From Psychrobacter sp. (GTDB taxonomy: Bacteria > Pseudomonadota > Gammaproteobacteria > Pseudomonadales > Moraxellaceae): DNA of 64,000 nt. The stretch spans positions 1 to 64,000 of the forward strand of contig NZ_JAKDJE010000006.1 of NCBI RefSeq assembly GCF_030454045.1, in the 5' to 3' direction. Positions 33,200-40,585 of the stretch are shown here, piece by piece (the stretch's first letter is position 1; each line of letters opens with the position of its first letter). A program made the translations under genes and the position numbers. The notes beneath the pieces are model-generated. The model had not been told where the DNA came from and did no database searches. It saw only the letters and a program-made list of their open reading frames with translations.

Positions 33200-33407
33200 G
33201 TTTGCCGCCTTTTACTTGGCTAAAATCAATTCCTTTTATTGCATTAGAGAATGCTTTTCCTATTCTCGAAAACTTACGGTGGAGCAAGACCTGAAGAAGT
33301 TTGTTCTCTTCATCAACTCTTAACTTACGCTGCACGCCGCCAATATACACCAAGCTCTCACGTTGCTCATAAAATGGAAAAACCTTACGCATCTTGCTGA
33401 TTTTCAT
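33171..33407 (-). CDS. Small basic phage protein, unknown
   Basis: 78 residues, rich in Lys/Arg in its first half (MKISKMRKVFPFYEQRESL, VQRKLRVDEENKLLQVLLHRKFSRIGK). The C-terminus is GKHEPLPPENE. AGGAGAT precedes the ATG. It might bind nucleic acid, but no fold is recognised. Confidence 0.6.
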   Translation of the reverse strand: MKISKMRKVFPFYEQRESLVYIGGVQRKLRVDEENKLLQVLLHRKFSRIGKAFSNAIKGIDFSQVKGGKHEPLPPENE

Positions 33408-33418
33408 GGCTATATCTC

Positions 33419-34063
33419 CTATACCTTACTAAAATCAAGTGGGATCTGAATGTATTTGCCTTTCTCATCGCGCTGATAGACACGCAGGTACTCTTTGGTA
33501 CTAGTAACTTGCGTAGCGTCTTGTATGGCTTGCATCGCCTTTAGCCACTTTGGGTGATCAAAGTTATGGCGCTTTAGGCCCATCACGCGGTAGGTTGAAA
33601 CTTTGCCCTCTTTGTCAACCTGAAACGCATCGTTGACCAGTGCTTTAATCTCTACAGCACTGCCAGTGCTCCACTCGCTAATGCACTCATCAATGAGGTT
33701 TTTAGCAATTTGCAGCCGCTCATCAAACACCGTCTTATCTTGCATAGCAATCTGAAACTTATACCGACCATCGTAGCTCTGCAAACTGACATTGCCTTTT
33801 TTACCGCCATATACCGTCTCGTATTCATTAGCTGACAGTGCCAAGAAGTCGTAAGCGAGGCTAAACAAGGCTTCTTTTTCAGCCTTCATAATGCCGTTTA
33901 ACCGTAGCACTTTTGCAGCAATGTCAGTCACTGTCTCATCGCGTAGCAGATCAATAGGCTTAATTGCTGCGACAGGATTTAAGCGACCCTTTTCATCAGT
34001 CATGTATTCGATGTCATTTAAGATAGTGACTGGCGTGGCGGTTTGTTTGGTCATAGTAGTCAT
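33419..34063 (-). CDS. DUF3164 family phage protein
   Basis: About 214 residues from MTTMTKQTATPV; AAAGGA lies 9 nt upstream, while the 44-codon longer frame overlaps the upstream gene. Seen: EYMTDEKGRLNPVAAIKPIDLLRDETV, FDERLQIAKNLIDECI and FDHPKWLKAMQAIQDA. DUF3164 genes occur in early/middle regions of Mu-like phages such as B3, often near a Gam-like gene; no Gam-like gene is recognised here. Biochemical role unknown. Confidence 0.8.
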   Translation of the reverse strand: MTTMTKQTATPVTILNDIEYMTDEKGRLNPVAAIKPIDLLRDETVTDIAAKVLRLNGIMKAEKEALFSLAYDFLALSANEYETVYGGKKGNVSLQSYDGRYKFQIAMQDKTVFDERLQIAKNLIDECISEWSTGSAVEIKALVNDAFQVDKEGKVSTYRVMGLKRHNFDHPKWLKAMQAIQDATQVTSTKEYLRVYQRDEKGKYIQIPLDFSKV

Positions 34064-34110
34064 GAGTGTTGTTCCTTTAAATGATTTGATTAATAATTTA
34101 CGTCGATTAT

Positions 34111-34404
34111 CTAAGCGGCCACTGTTTTTGCAAACCACATAAGCAGCTGCATAACGAGCACCAAGGCCAAAAGGGTAATCCCAATACACAGCCAAATCTG
34201 GATGTGACTGACACTGCGCTTTATCGACTCAACGTCATACCTCAACGCATTTCGCTGATGATCTCTAAGCAGCCAGTCTTCCACGCTCATGTGCTTTTTC
34301 GGTTTTGCCTCTTCTATCGATGCCACCGTGGACTCGCCCAATAGTGCTTTGGCTAATTGTGTCCGATAGCTCTTACCTGGAGGTGTTGGATTTCTATCTG
34401 TCAT
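34111..34404 (-). CDS. Single-TM phage protein, unknown
   Basis: 97 residues: a polar, basic N-terminal part (LAKALLGESTVASIEEAKPKKHMSVEDW) and a C-terminal TM helix (IWLCIGITLLALVLVMQLLMWF). It is probably a tail-anchored inner-membrane protein. It lies between Mor and DUF3164 genes. No family recognised. Confidence 0.6.
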   Translation of the reverse strand: MTDRNPTPPGKSYRTQLAKALLGESTVASIEEAKPKKHMSVEDWLLRDHQRNALRYDVESIKRSVSHIQIWLCIGITLLALVLVMQLLMWFAKTVAA

Positions 34405-34440
34405 GGTCTTATCCTCTTTAAAAGCGGCTTTAAACCTTAT

Positions 34441-34830
34441 TTAAAACAGCTTGGGTTGATTTTTATCTTTCATTTGCTTGCCGATTTTTTTGATGACGCT
34501 ATATACCCATGGCCTGCTACAGCCATACTCTTTAGCCAGTTGATTATGATTGCTACCGTTAAACTGCTCATACATCTGCAAATCACGGGTAGAGATTTTG
34601 ACGCTTTGCGTAATAGGGATATACACTTGCGTACCGCCTGCTTGCTCCGCAAATGCTAATGCAACATCGACACCGATTTTGCTTGCCATCGCAGGCGTCA
34701 GGTTATAGTGCTCAATGGCTACATGAGCGACTGTGCCAGCTAGGTCTTTGATTAACTCAGGGGCGGATATATCAAACACATCAAGCGACATACCCTTTGC
34801 ACTGACCCCATCGTTTTTTATATCCGCCAT
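34441..34830 (-). CDS. Mor/C-type transcription activator
   Basis: 129 residues. LIKDLAGTVAHVAIEHYNLTPAMASKIGVDVA followed by a helix-turn-helix (NHNQLAKEYGCSRPWVYSVIKKIGKQM) is the Mor transcription activator family. In Mu, Mor turns on the middle promoter and its relative C the late promoters. Only one such gene is present here, so it may drive the late boxes directly (inference). It follows the GemA-like gene, as in related phages. Confidence 0.9.
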   Translation of the reverse strand: MADIKNDGVSAKGMSLDVFDISAPELIKDLAGTVAHVAIEHYNLTPAMASKIGVDVALAFAEQAGGTQVYIPITQSVKISTRDLQMYEQFNGSNHNQLAKEYGCSRPWVYSVIKKIGKQMKDKNQPKLF

Positions 34831-34842
34831 GATCTTGTCCTT

Positions 34843-35388
34843 TTATTGATCGTTTTTGACTTTATTTAATCTCAGCTTGTCCTGTTCTCGCTGCTGCCAG
34901 CTCTTGAGCGTCTCAATCATCTGCCACAGCTCTCTATCATTTGCCCCGCGTAGATTGATTACCAGTGGCTTATCGCGTTTGATGCGCTCACGGTTGATCA
35001 GCTTACGGGCAAAGGCGTTCAGGGCATTATCGCTACCGTCTTTGACAAACCCTTGCTGGTGCATGATGATCCAAAGCGCTTGGATTTTACCCAGCATAGG
35101 CTTGTCATCAAGCTCCCCATCGCGCAAGCGCGGTGAGTTGTCCTTTTTACTAGCGGCGCTGCCTTTATACTTACCGCGCCGCACCTCAAAGCCTTTGGTT
35201 CGCATCTCATCGATGACCGTGTTTAGTTCAGCCAAAGTCATGTTTTTGATGCTGCGCTTGGGCTTACCGCTTACGCGGGCGCTAACGTTCTCCAGCATAT
35301 CTCGGTACGTGGCGTCGTCGAGCTTTAGCGCGTGCATGCCTGTTTTGATGGTGCGTTTGAGCGTATTTTTATACGTTGCAGTCGTCAT
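34843..35388 (-). CDS. GemA-like regulatory protein (Mu gp16-like, DUF1018)
   Basis: 181 residues. YKNTLKRTIKTGMHALKLDDATYRDMLENV, RLRDGELDDKPMLGKIQALWIIMHQQGFVKDGSDNALNAFARKL match the DUF1018/GemA family. In Mu, GemA changes host gene expression and supercoiling-related functions early in infection. It has a basic linker around residues 60-90 (RRGKYKGSAASKKD). Confidence 0.88.
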   Translation of the reverse strand: MTTATYKNTLKRTIKTGMHALKLDDATYRDMLENVSARVSGKPKRSIKNMTLAELNTVIDEMRTKGFEVRRGKYKGSAASKKDNSPRLRDGELDDKPMLGKIQALWIIMHQQGFVKDGSDNALNAFARKLINRERIKRDKPLVINLRGANDRELWQMIETLKSWQQREQDKLRLNKVKNDQ

Positions 35389-35391
35389 ACA

Positions 35392-36300
35392 TCACCCCAT
35401 TTGTTGTTGTGCAGAAAGGATAAGCGCCAGCGTGATTGGCTCATTACGCGCGCGGGCGGTCAGCCCTGCCAGTTGTAGATAGTTGGTCAAGGCACGCAGA
35501 GAGCCTGCGCCTTGCCCAATGCTATACAGCGCCGTCATCAGCTTGCTATCAGACAGCTCAAGCCCCCATGCAGTCGCTACCGCATCGATATCTTTTTTGC
35601 TGTTTTTTTGCACCGACTGCCGCTTGGCGTTACGACTCCAGAGCCGTGCAAACTGATGACGCTGATTAAACCCACCTTGCATTTGCGTGTAGACCTTATC
35701 GTTACCGATCAGCATAAAGCCCACCTCACTGTCTTCTTGCAAGATGCGTAATTCTTCAAGCACCTTTAATGGCAAGTGGTCGGCTTCATCTATAATCACC
35801 AGACCTTTAGTACCTGATAGCTTAATTTTGAGCATGCGAGACAGTTTGCCGGCGCGTTTTGGCGCATCACTGATGCCAAGCTCGAGCGCCATTTCATACA
35901 GCACCTCATTGATGGTGCAGATGCTGGGGCGAGCCGTGATCATCCACACATTGTTATTGGCCTTAGTGTATTGACGCGCCGCTTGGGTTTTACCCACACC
36001 GCTTGCGCCGTACACCACGCCCATCTTTCCGAACATTTTTACAAAGTCAAAGTCAGCAAATATCTTGCTAGCCGTGGGCGTGTCTACAAAGTCAGGAGCC
36101 GAGACAAACGTCGCCGTCTTTTGGGTTTGCCCGTCCAGCCACTTTTGCAAAGCCACTTCCAGCTTTTCGTTATCACCTTTATAAGTGCCTTTAAAGAAGC
36201 TACTTAACGCGCCACCGCTAAACCCGCATTCCTTGGCGACCTGCGTTTGCGTAAAGCCTTTGTCTTCGATCAGTTGTTTTACTTGTATTGTTAGTGTCAT
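35392..36300 (-). CDS. MuB-like transposition ATPase
   Basis: 302 residues. N-terminal lambda-repressor-like HTH (FTQTQVAKECGFSGGALSSFFKG, 16-38) followed by an AAA+ ATPase: Walker A GASGVGKT (98-105), Walker B VIIDEADH (168-175), and SRNAKR region as sensor/arginine. It binds target DNA as ATP filaments, delivers targets to the transposase and protects phage DNA from self-insertion. It is separated from the transposase by one small gene. Confidence 0.93.
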   Translation of the reverse strand: MTLTIQVKQLIEDKGFTQTQVAKECGFSGGALSSFFKGTYKGDNEKLEVALQKWLDGQTQKTATFVSAPDFVDTPTASKIFADFDFVKMFGKMGVVYGASGVGKTQAARQYTKANNNVWMITARPSICTINEVLYEMALELGISDAPKRAGKLSRMLKIKLSGTKGLVIIDEADHLPLKVLEELRILQEDSEVGFMLIGNDKVYTQMQGGFNQRHQFARLWSRNAKRQSVQKNSKKDIDAVATAWGLELSDSKLMTALYSIGQGAGSLRALTNYLQLAGLTARARNEPITLALILSAQQQMG

Positions 36301-36414
36301 AATATTTTCTCTCTTAAATTTGCGAGGTAATCATGCTGCATTTACCTGAAAACCGTATTTACCCATCGAAAGAATTTTCTCTGAGAACTGCTGGGCTTGT
36401 TGCCTGTGAATGCT

Positions 36415-36876
36415 TTAGCGGATGGGGAGAAGACCAATATCAACAGCTTCATCAACTTCTTGCTCGCATAGGTATTCATAGATACGTTGCATGGGAATCT
36501 TCGAATAAGCTTGATATTGACGCTTATTGCCATGCAGATACATCACGGCGCAAAAAGACAAAAAAGTGGCAAGCTTCTGGTACTCATCTTCTGTTGCCTT
36601 ACGCTTGCTGGCGGCGATTAGTTCAGGCACAACTGCTTCAAGATGAGCTTGAGCAACTGAAGTCAAAGGACAGTCCGTCAAGAATGAAAGAGTATCGGCT
36701 TGCGTTGGTAGTCCTGCAAGATATTGAGACTCTGCCTGTATACGTGCCATTTTGGTGTGACTTTTTCCGTATGCCTTCGCCATTTTCTTGTGCTCAAGAC
36801 GGCTCGCCTCTTTTGTGGTACTTAGACATTGATTTTGAGTCTTTGTCTTGACTGCTTGAGTTACCTTTTTCATCAT
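36415..36876 (-). CDS. Unknown early protein between transposase and MuB-like genes
   Basis: 153 residues, basic and helical at the start (MMKKVTQAVKTKTQNQ, LEHKKMAKAYGKSHTKMARIQAESQYLAGLP). A more regular helical domain follows (VAQAHLEAVVPELIAASKRKATEDEYQKLATFLSFCAVMYL). The ATG overlaps the transposase stop (ATGA), so it is coupled. No family recognised. A plus-strand frame overlaps it, but coupling and operon direction favour this one. Confidence 0.65.
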   Translation of the reverse strand: MMKKVTQAVKTKTQNQCLSTTKEASRLEHKKMAKAYGKSHTKMARIQAESQYLAGLPTQADTLSFLTDCPLTSVAQAHLEAVVPELIAASKRKATEDEYQKLATFLSFCAVMYLHGNKRQYQAYSKIPMQRIYEYLCEQEVDEAVDIGLLPIR

Positions 36877-38888
36877 TCATCTCCATTTTTTAACATTGAC
36901 ATTGCACGCATAAAGTCATCATCAAATTCATTTTCGGCATCGACATCAGTCTCAGTCTCTACCACCTGCCGACGCATCGTATTGCCCTGTGCCACCACCA
37001 TCACCTCAGTGATACTAGGCTGGGGCGCAGCGTCTTCCTCTACTTCCGCCTCCGGCATCAGATCAGCAAGCTCCTTGATACCCATCGCTTGCTGGGCTTT
37101 TGCCATGGCTTTTTCAGACTTGACGTACTGCTTACGGGCTTTATCATGCTCACGACCAGTCGCCTTATCGCCAAACGCCACTTTCTCAGTACAGACCGCT
37201 TCAGCGAGGAACCGACCATCCAAGCTATAGACCCACACCGTGTCATGCAGGCGCTCAGGGTCAAACTTAACGACCACCTTTTTATGAGTAGAGCCGATCA
37301 AGTCCACCGCCTCATAACGGTTCTTCTGACCAAACACCTTACCGCCACACGATAGGCTAAACGTGCCATTGTGTTTTAACGTCACCGCCTCACTCATCAG
37401 CATCAGCAGACGCATCTGCTCAGTCGTAGCACGGCGGACGGTGGCAAGCGCATAGTCACGCTCAAACACTTGGCTAAAGCTATACACGCCTTGGCAAATC
37501 TCCGTATCACGCTTGACGCGGTTGTTCCACAGCTCAATGCCTTGCTCGAGTGCGGTGATAAAGTCTTCATAGCTTGCGCCATCTTTACCGCCGTGATAGT
37601 TATCCGGCTTATCCAGTACATTAGCCCCAGCGTGGTGACCGGCAAGCAGTGGGTGCTTATCTATCGTCTCACCCAAACCGCCGTGGCTAAATGCCCGCTC
37701 GATCGGCTTTGCCTGCCCGTGACCTGTGCCAAACTGTACGCTGGTCCAAAACAGCTCAATGCCGAGCAATGGGATAATCCCCATCGGGTCATCTTCTTTT
37801 ACCTTAAAGCGATAGCGGTTTTTGACCCCGCCTGTCATCCACTTGTTAGCAGCGGCGCGGGTGTTATCGATAGTCAGCTTACGCGGTATGCCGTAGCGGC
37901 TTACCACATCCATTAATGCCAAGCGGATGGTGTCGCTGTTTTCAGATAGGTCGGTACGATAAGCGAGGATCTTGCGGGTGCGGATGTCTTGCCACAGCCA
38001 CGTTTTTGGGCGCACGATCTCACCGTTATGCCAGCGCACAAACGCATTGTGCTGATAGCCATCGCCATTGATCCATTCCATCGCCTCAAGCATCTCAACA
38101 CTACGCACCAGCGCAGGATACATATCCGCCAAGGCACGTTCACCTTGTCGTAATAGCACGCGCTGCGTCATTGGTACTTCGCGCTCAAGCTTGCGCTTAA
38201 TGCTCGACAGGCTCGGTATCGACCAGCCATGCTCAGCAGCCATGACCTTTAATCGCTCATAGCATGTGCCCATTTGCGGACGCTCAAGACGCAGATAGTC
38301 CGCCTTAAATGCCTCCCAAGCGGTTTCATCAAAGTCAGCTTGCCGCGATTTGCTGGTCTGATAGTTGCCAAGTAGGATGGGCAGCCAGTCGCTACGCTCA
38401 AAGTTGCGCACTTTGTAATACCAGCGCTTCAGTGATCCTTTACTGACCTCAGTATCATCAGCGACTTTCTCAATCGCTTGTACCGTGCCCATACCCGCAT
38501 TGACCAAATCATCAACCGCAAAGCAGCTGCCGACCTGTTCCGTCGCTTTCGCTTTTTGTTTATTGGTGGCATTCTTCCAGCCGCTCCAAATCACTTCGGG
38601 CAAGTAGTTGGCCTCCTTCGGTTTAGTAGCGGGTTTAGGCTGACGCTGTTTTGCCGCCTTTGCCTGTGCCTTGGCAGCTTGCCGCGCTACTTTGATGTGG
38701 ATTTCTTCTTGCACCTCAGTGGGCAGACTCTCAAATAGATACTCGGTACCACCGCCACGACCTGACCGTTTTCGGTTAATCCAGTCATCTTTTTTCGCGC
38801 GATAGATGACACCGGCTTTTGTTGATGGTAAACTCTTTAACCGATAGTCGGCTAATTCTTGCGCATTTAACCACTTTTTAACTTCCAT
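36873..38888 (-). CDS. MuA-like DDE transposase
   Basis: 671 residues. N-terminal winged-helix Mu DNA-binding domain (VKKWLNAQELADYRLKSLPSTKAGV...GRGGGTEYLFESLP), HTH-bearing end-binding region (about 100-240), then the RNase H-like core. Catalytic residues D276 (WINGDGYQHN), D341 (LTIDNTRAA) and E397 (GQAKPIERAF) are all present. A C-terminal acidic tail (ETDVDAENEFDDDF) probably contacts MuB or ClpX. It cuts the phage ends and joins them to target DNA with 5-bp spacing, agreeing with the observed duplication. Confidence 0.95.
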   Translation of the reverse strand: MEVKKWLNAQELADYRLKSLPSTKAGVIYRAKKDDWINRKRSGRGGGTEYLFESLPTEVQEEIHIKVARQAAKAQAKAAKQRQPKPATKPKEANYLPEVIWSGWKNATNKQKAKATEQVGSCFAVDDLVNAGMGTVQAIEKVADDTEVSKGSLKRWYYKVRNFERSDWLPILLGNYQTSKSRQADFDETAWEAFKADYLRLERPQMGTCYERLKVMAAEHGWSIPSLSSIKRKLEREVPMTQRVLLRQGERALADMYPALVRSVEMLEAMEWINGDGYQHNAFVRWHNGEIVRPKTWLWQDIRTRKILAYRTDLSENSDTIRLALMDVVSRYGIPRKLTIDNTRAAANKWMTGGVKNRYRFKVKEDDPMGIIPLLGIELFWTSVQFGTGHGQAKPIERAFSHGGLGETIDKHPLLAGHHAGANVLDKPDNYHGGKDGASYEDFITALEQGIELWNNRVKRDTEICQGVYSFSQVFERDYALATVRRATTEQMRLLMLMSEAVTLKHNGTFSLSCGGKVFGQKNRYEAVDLIGSTHKKVVVKFDPERLHDTVWVYSLDGRFLAEAVCTEKVAFGDKATGREHDKARKQYVKSEKAMAKAQQAMGIKELADLMPEAEVEEDAAPQPSITEVMVVAQGNTMRRQVVETETDVDAENEFDDDFMRAMSMLKNGDE

Positions 38889-38912
38889 AACCTTTATCCT
38901 GTTAAAAATTGA

Positions 38913-39143
38913 TTAAGAGTAACGACTTGGCCATATATCGCTTGCCTCTACGCCAATAGCGGTAGCGATGATACGTTCAGCCTTTGGATACGGACGATAA
39001 AGGGCATTACGCAAACTGTTACGCGAATAACCGCTTGCCTCTGATAGCCGTGACATATTCGTCCCCGCTTTTTTGATAGCAGCAATAATGTCTGCTTGGT
39101 GCCAATCACATGGCACTTTTTTTTGGATTTGATTAGAATACAT
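38913..39143 (-). CDS. Ner/Nlp-like DNA-binding regulator
   Basis: 76 residues. DWHQADIIAAIKKAGTNMSRLSEASGYSRNSLRNALYRPYPKAERIIATAIGV is the Ner/SfsB HTH family. In Mu, Ner represses both early and repressor promoters to favour lytic growth. AAAGGAG lies 8 nt before the ATG. It is the first gene of the early operon, 25 bases before the transposase. Confidence 0.93.
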   Translation of the reverse strand: MYSNQIQKKVPCDWHQADIIAAIKKAGTNMSRLSEASGYSRNSLRNALYRPYPKAERIIATAIGVEASDIWPSRYS

Positions 39144-39175
39144 TCAATTACTCCTTTCGCTCATTGAATGTATTC

Positions 39176-39204
39176 ATTCTAACCGTAAAGAGTTTATCTG
39201 TAAA
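39176..39204 (-). promoter_or_regulatory. Early (lytic) promoter of the prophage
   Basis: Minus strand: -35 TTTACA (39204-39199), 17-bp spacer, -10 TAGAAT (39181-39176), about 33 nt upstream of the Ner ATG. Repressor-like half sites overlap the -35 and spacer, so occupancy would block polymerase. Confidence 0.75.
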
Positions 39205-39225
39205 CAGTAAAATCACGCTTTACAG
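39183..39225. promoter_or_regulatory. Operator region, early promoter side
   Basis: Inverted half sites CCGTAAAG (39183-39190) and CTTTACAG (39218-39225), with CTGTAAACAG (39199-39208) between. The same half sites recur near the repressor start (39327-39350). Confidence 0.6.
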
Positions 39226-39326
39226 TTAAAAAACAATTAAAAAGCAACCGAATAAAGCTAACGTATTGATATAAAGAGAGTTTATTTAACTGTATAAAAG
39301 AAAAATGAACAACACTCCTCTTTACT

Positions 39327-39350
39327 CTTTACGGTCAATAAACTGTAAAG
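39327..39350. promoter_or_regulatory. Operator, repressor gene side
   Basis: A near-palindrome: CTTTACGGT, 6-base centre, ACTGTAAAG, 23 bases before the repressor ATG. It shares half sites with the early-side operator, in line with one protein (repressor or Ner) acting at both. Confidence 0.6.
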
Positions 39351-39372
39351 TGACAATAAAGGATTTTAGCTA

Positions 39373-39873
39373 ATGAATAGACAAGAAATCGGAAATCGCT
39401 TGAAGAATGCTAGGGAAGACTGTGCATATTCTAGAAACCGTGTTGCAGCTGAGGTAGGTATAGGAACGACCACATTGCAGCAATGGGAAACAGGAACTAG
39501 AGAGGCCTCCATCGAAACCATTGGAAAGCTGGCAGATCTATACAGCGTAACGCCTCAGTACCTAATCTTTGGTGACACAGATACGCAGACACACCATGCC
39601 CAAGCATCGGACATCGCTGCCATAAGCGCTGCACAAGGGATCAGCGTAGAAGAGGCTATAGACACGCTCAAGGCCATGATTCAAGACACACATCCCAAGC
39701 TGACTGAAGAAGAAGCCTTCCTGCTCAAAGAATTTCAAGCCTTAGACGATGACCAGCGCCGCATGATGCTACGCTTCATCATCGGCGGATTTGACAGCCT
39801 CAACAGTGGTGGTGGCAATAAAGGCATCTTTAGCAGTCCACACGCAAAAATAGAAGACAGCTTTAAAGGGTAG
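39373..39873 (+). CDS. XRE-family prophage repressor
   Basis: 166 residues. N-terminal HTH_3 domain (IGNRLKNAREDCAYSRNRVAAEVGIGTTTLQQWETG, about 6-60), a helical middle with FLLKEFQALDDDQRRMMLRF, and a C-terminal tail NKGIFSSPHAKIEDSFKG. There is no LexA-like Ser/Lys peptidase domain, so relief is not by RecA-stimulated self-cleavage. The tail motif recurs in the next protein. AAAGGA lies 9 nt before the ATG. It is divergent from the early operon. Confidence 0.92.
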   Translation: MNRQEIGNRLKNAREDCAYSRNRVAAEVGIGTTTLQQWETGTREASIETIGKLADLYSVTPQYLIFGDTDTQTHHAQASDIAAISAAQGISVEEAIDTLKAMIQDTHPKLTEEEAFLLKEFQALDDDQRRMMLRFIIGGFDSLNSGGGNKGIFSSPHAKIEDSFKG

Positions 39874-39877
39874 TGCG

Positions 39878-40321
39878 ATGAAAGCACCTGATAATAAAGG
39901 GGTTTTTTATAGCCCTCATGCGCACATAGTTGATAGCTTCAACGTCTATAAGCAGAAGCCGCCACCCGCAGATCACCCAAACGCCATTGTTTGTGGGCAA
40001 TGCGAAGATCTCACATGGCGCATGACCGACCGCTGTATTCATTGCAACTTTGACATCGCAGCCGATGCCCTAGAGCAGCAGAGATTACAGCAATTAGAGC
40101 AGCTCAGGTTTGAATTACAGCAGCTTAAGGACGAGCTGAGACCTTTTTTAGTCTTGATGGCAGCTTGCGCTATAGCTCTAGTCCTTACATTCTTTATAGC
40201 TCCGCAGATGCCTTACGTATACTGGGTAGTGCTAGGTGCCATGATAGTGCTAGCCGCATTCATAAAGCCCCTAGATGACCAAATCAAAAGCACCCAGCAC
40301 CAAATACAAGAGTTACGGTAA
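39878..40321 (+). CDS. Zinc-ribbon, coiled-coil, two-TM protein in the repressor operon
   Basis: 147 residues. N-terminal motif NKGVFYSPHAHIVDSF (6-21), shared with the repressor tail; a zinc ribbon CGQCEDLTWRMTDRCIHC; a Leu/Gln-rich coiled coil (ALEQQRLQQLEQLRFELQQLKDEL); and two TM segments (PFLVLMAACAIALVLTFFI; YVYWVVLGAMIVLAAFI). It starts 4 bases after the repressor stop and uses the repressor's last codons as ribosome site, so it should be made in the lysogen. Superinfection exclusion or repressor tethering are possibilities; unproven. Confidence 0.75.
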   Translation: MKAPDNKGVFYSPHAHIVDSFNVYKQKPPPADHPNAIVCGQCEDLTWRMTDRCIHCNFDIAADALEQQRLQQLEQLRFELQQLKDELRPFLVLMAACAIALVLTFFIAPQMPYVYWVVLGAMIVLAAFIKPLDDQIKSTQHQIQELR

Positions 40322-40333
40322 CAAACGCAAAAA

Positions 40334-40357
40334 GGGCGGCCCATTACAGGCTGCCCT
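40334..40357 (+). terminator. Hairpin after the repressor operon
   Basis: GGGCGGC pairs with GCTGCCC around a 9-nt loop (one G-T pair). Few T follow, so termination may be weak. Confidence 0.55.
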
Positions 40358-40404
40358 CATATCATTTAAAACGCATTTAAACATCTTTTAAAGCCTACCA
40401 GCGT

Positions 40405-40566
40405 ATTCTCACTTTAACTGGCTGTATGTCCTCATATCCACCGATATGCTAAAATGGGAATCTCTCAGTTCACTGAGCATTCAACATCCTTCAAGGCTTG
40501 GTTTTATCTAGGTTTAAGAGGATTCCTCCCACTTGTTTCCGCCTAGTTTTATTTATTCCCATACTT
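40405..40566. promoter_or_regulatory. Transposase binding sites, early-gene end of the prophage
   Basis: Motif copies: inverse of CCAGTTAAAGTGAGAAT at 40405-40421, GCTAAAATGGGAATCT at 40448-40463, and AAGTATGGGAAT read on the minus strand at 40566-40555. The last lies 14 bp inside the terminus, as the outermost site does at the other end (15 bp). Confidence 0.75.
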
Positions 40567-40580
40567 AGTGATTGGTTACA

Positions 40581-40585
40581 CCCAG
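40581..40585. repeat. Target-site duplication (right copy), CCCAG
   Basis: Direct repeat of 5839-5843, next to the phage terminal TTACA. It is also the first five bases of the host terminator hairpin. Confidence 0.93.

Larger units (their letters stand above)
5844..40580 (-). mobile_element. Complete Mu-like transposable prophage (B3/D3112-type siphophage)
   Basis: The 34,737-bp element has imperfect terminal inverted repeats: TGTAGCCATTC at 5844-5854 and, read on the minus strand, TGTAACCAATC at 40580-40570 (9 of 11 identical). It is flanked by a 5-bp direct repeat. It encodes a MuA-type DDE transposase, MuB ATPase, Ner, repressor, GemA, Mor, Mu-like packaging/head proteins and lambda-like tail tip proteins. 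The transposase end is on the right, so the genome reads right to left. All core modules seem intact; the one damaged gene seen is the DUF2786 gene near 32.3 kb. Inducibility cannot be judged from sequence. Confidence 0.96.

Noticed and set aside
36333..36851. 172-codon plus-strand frame antisense to the gene between transposase and MuB-like ATPase
   Set aside because: It opposes the early operon. The minus-strand frame is coupled to the transposase by ATGA; two full genes antisense to each other are unlikely here.
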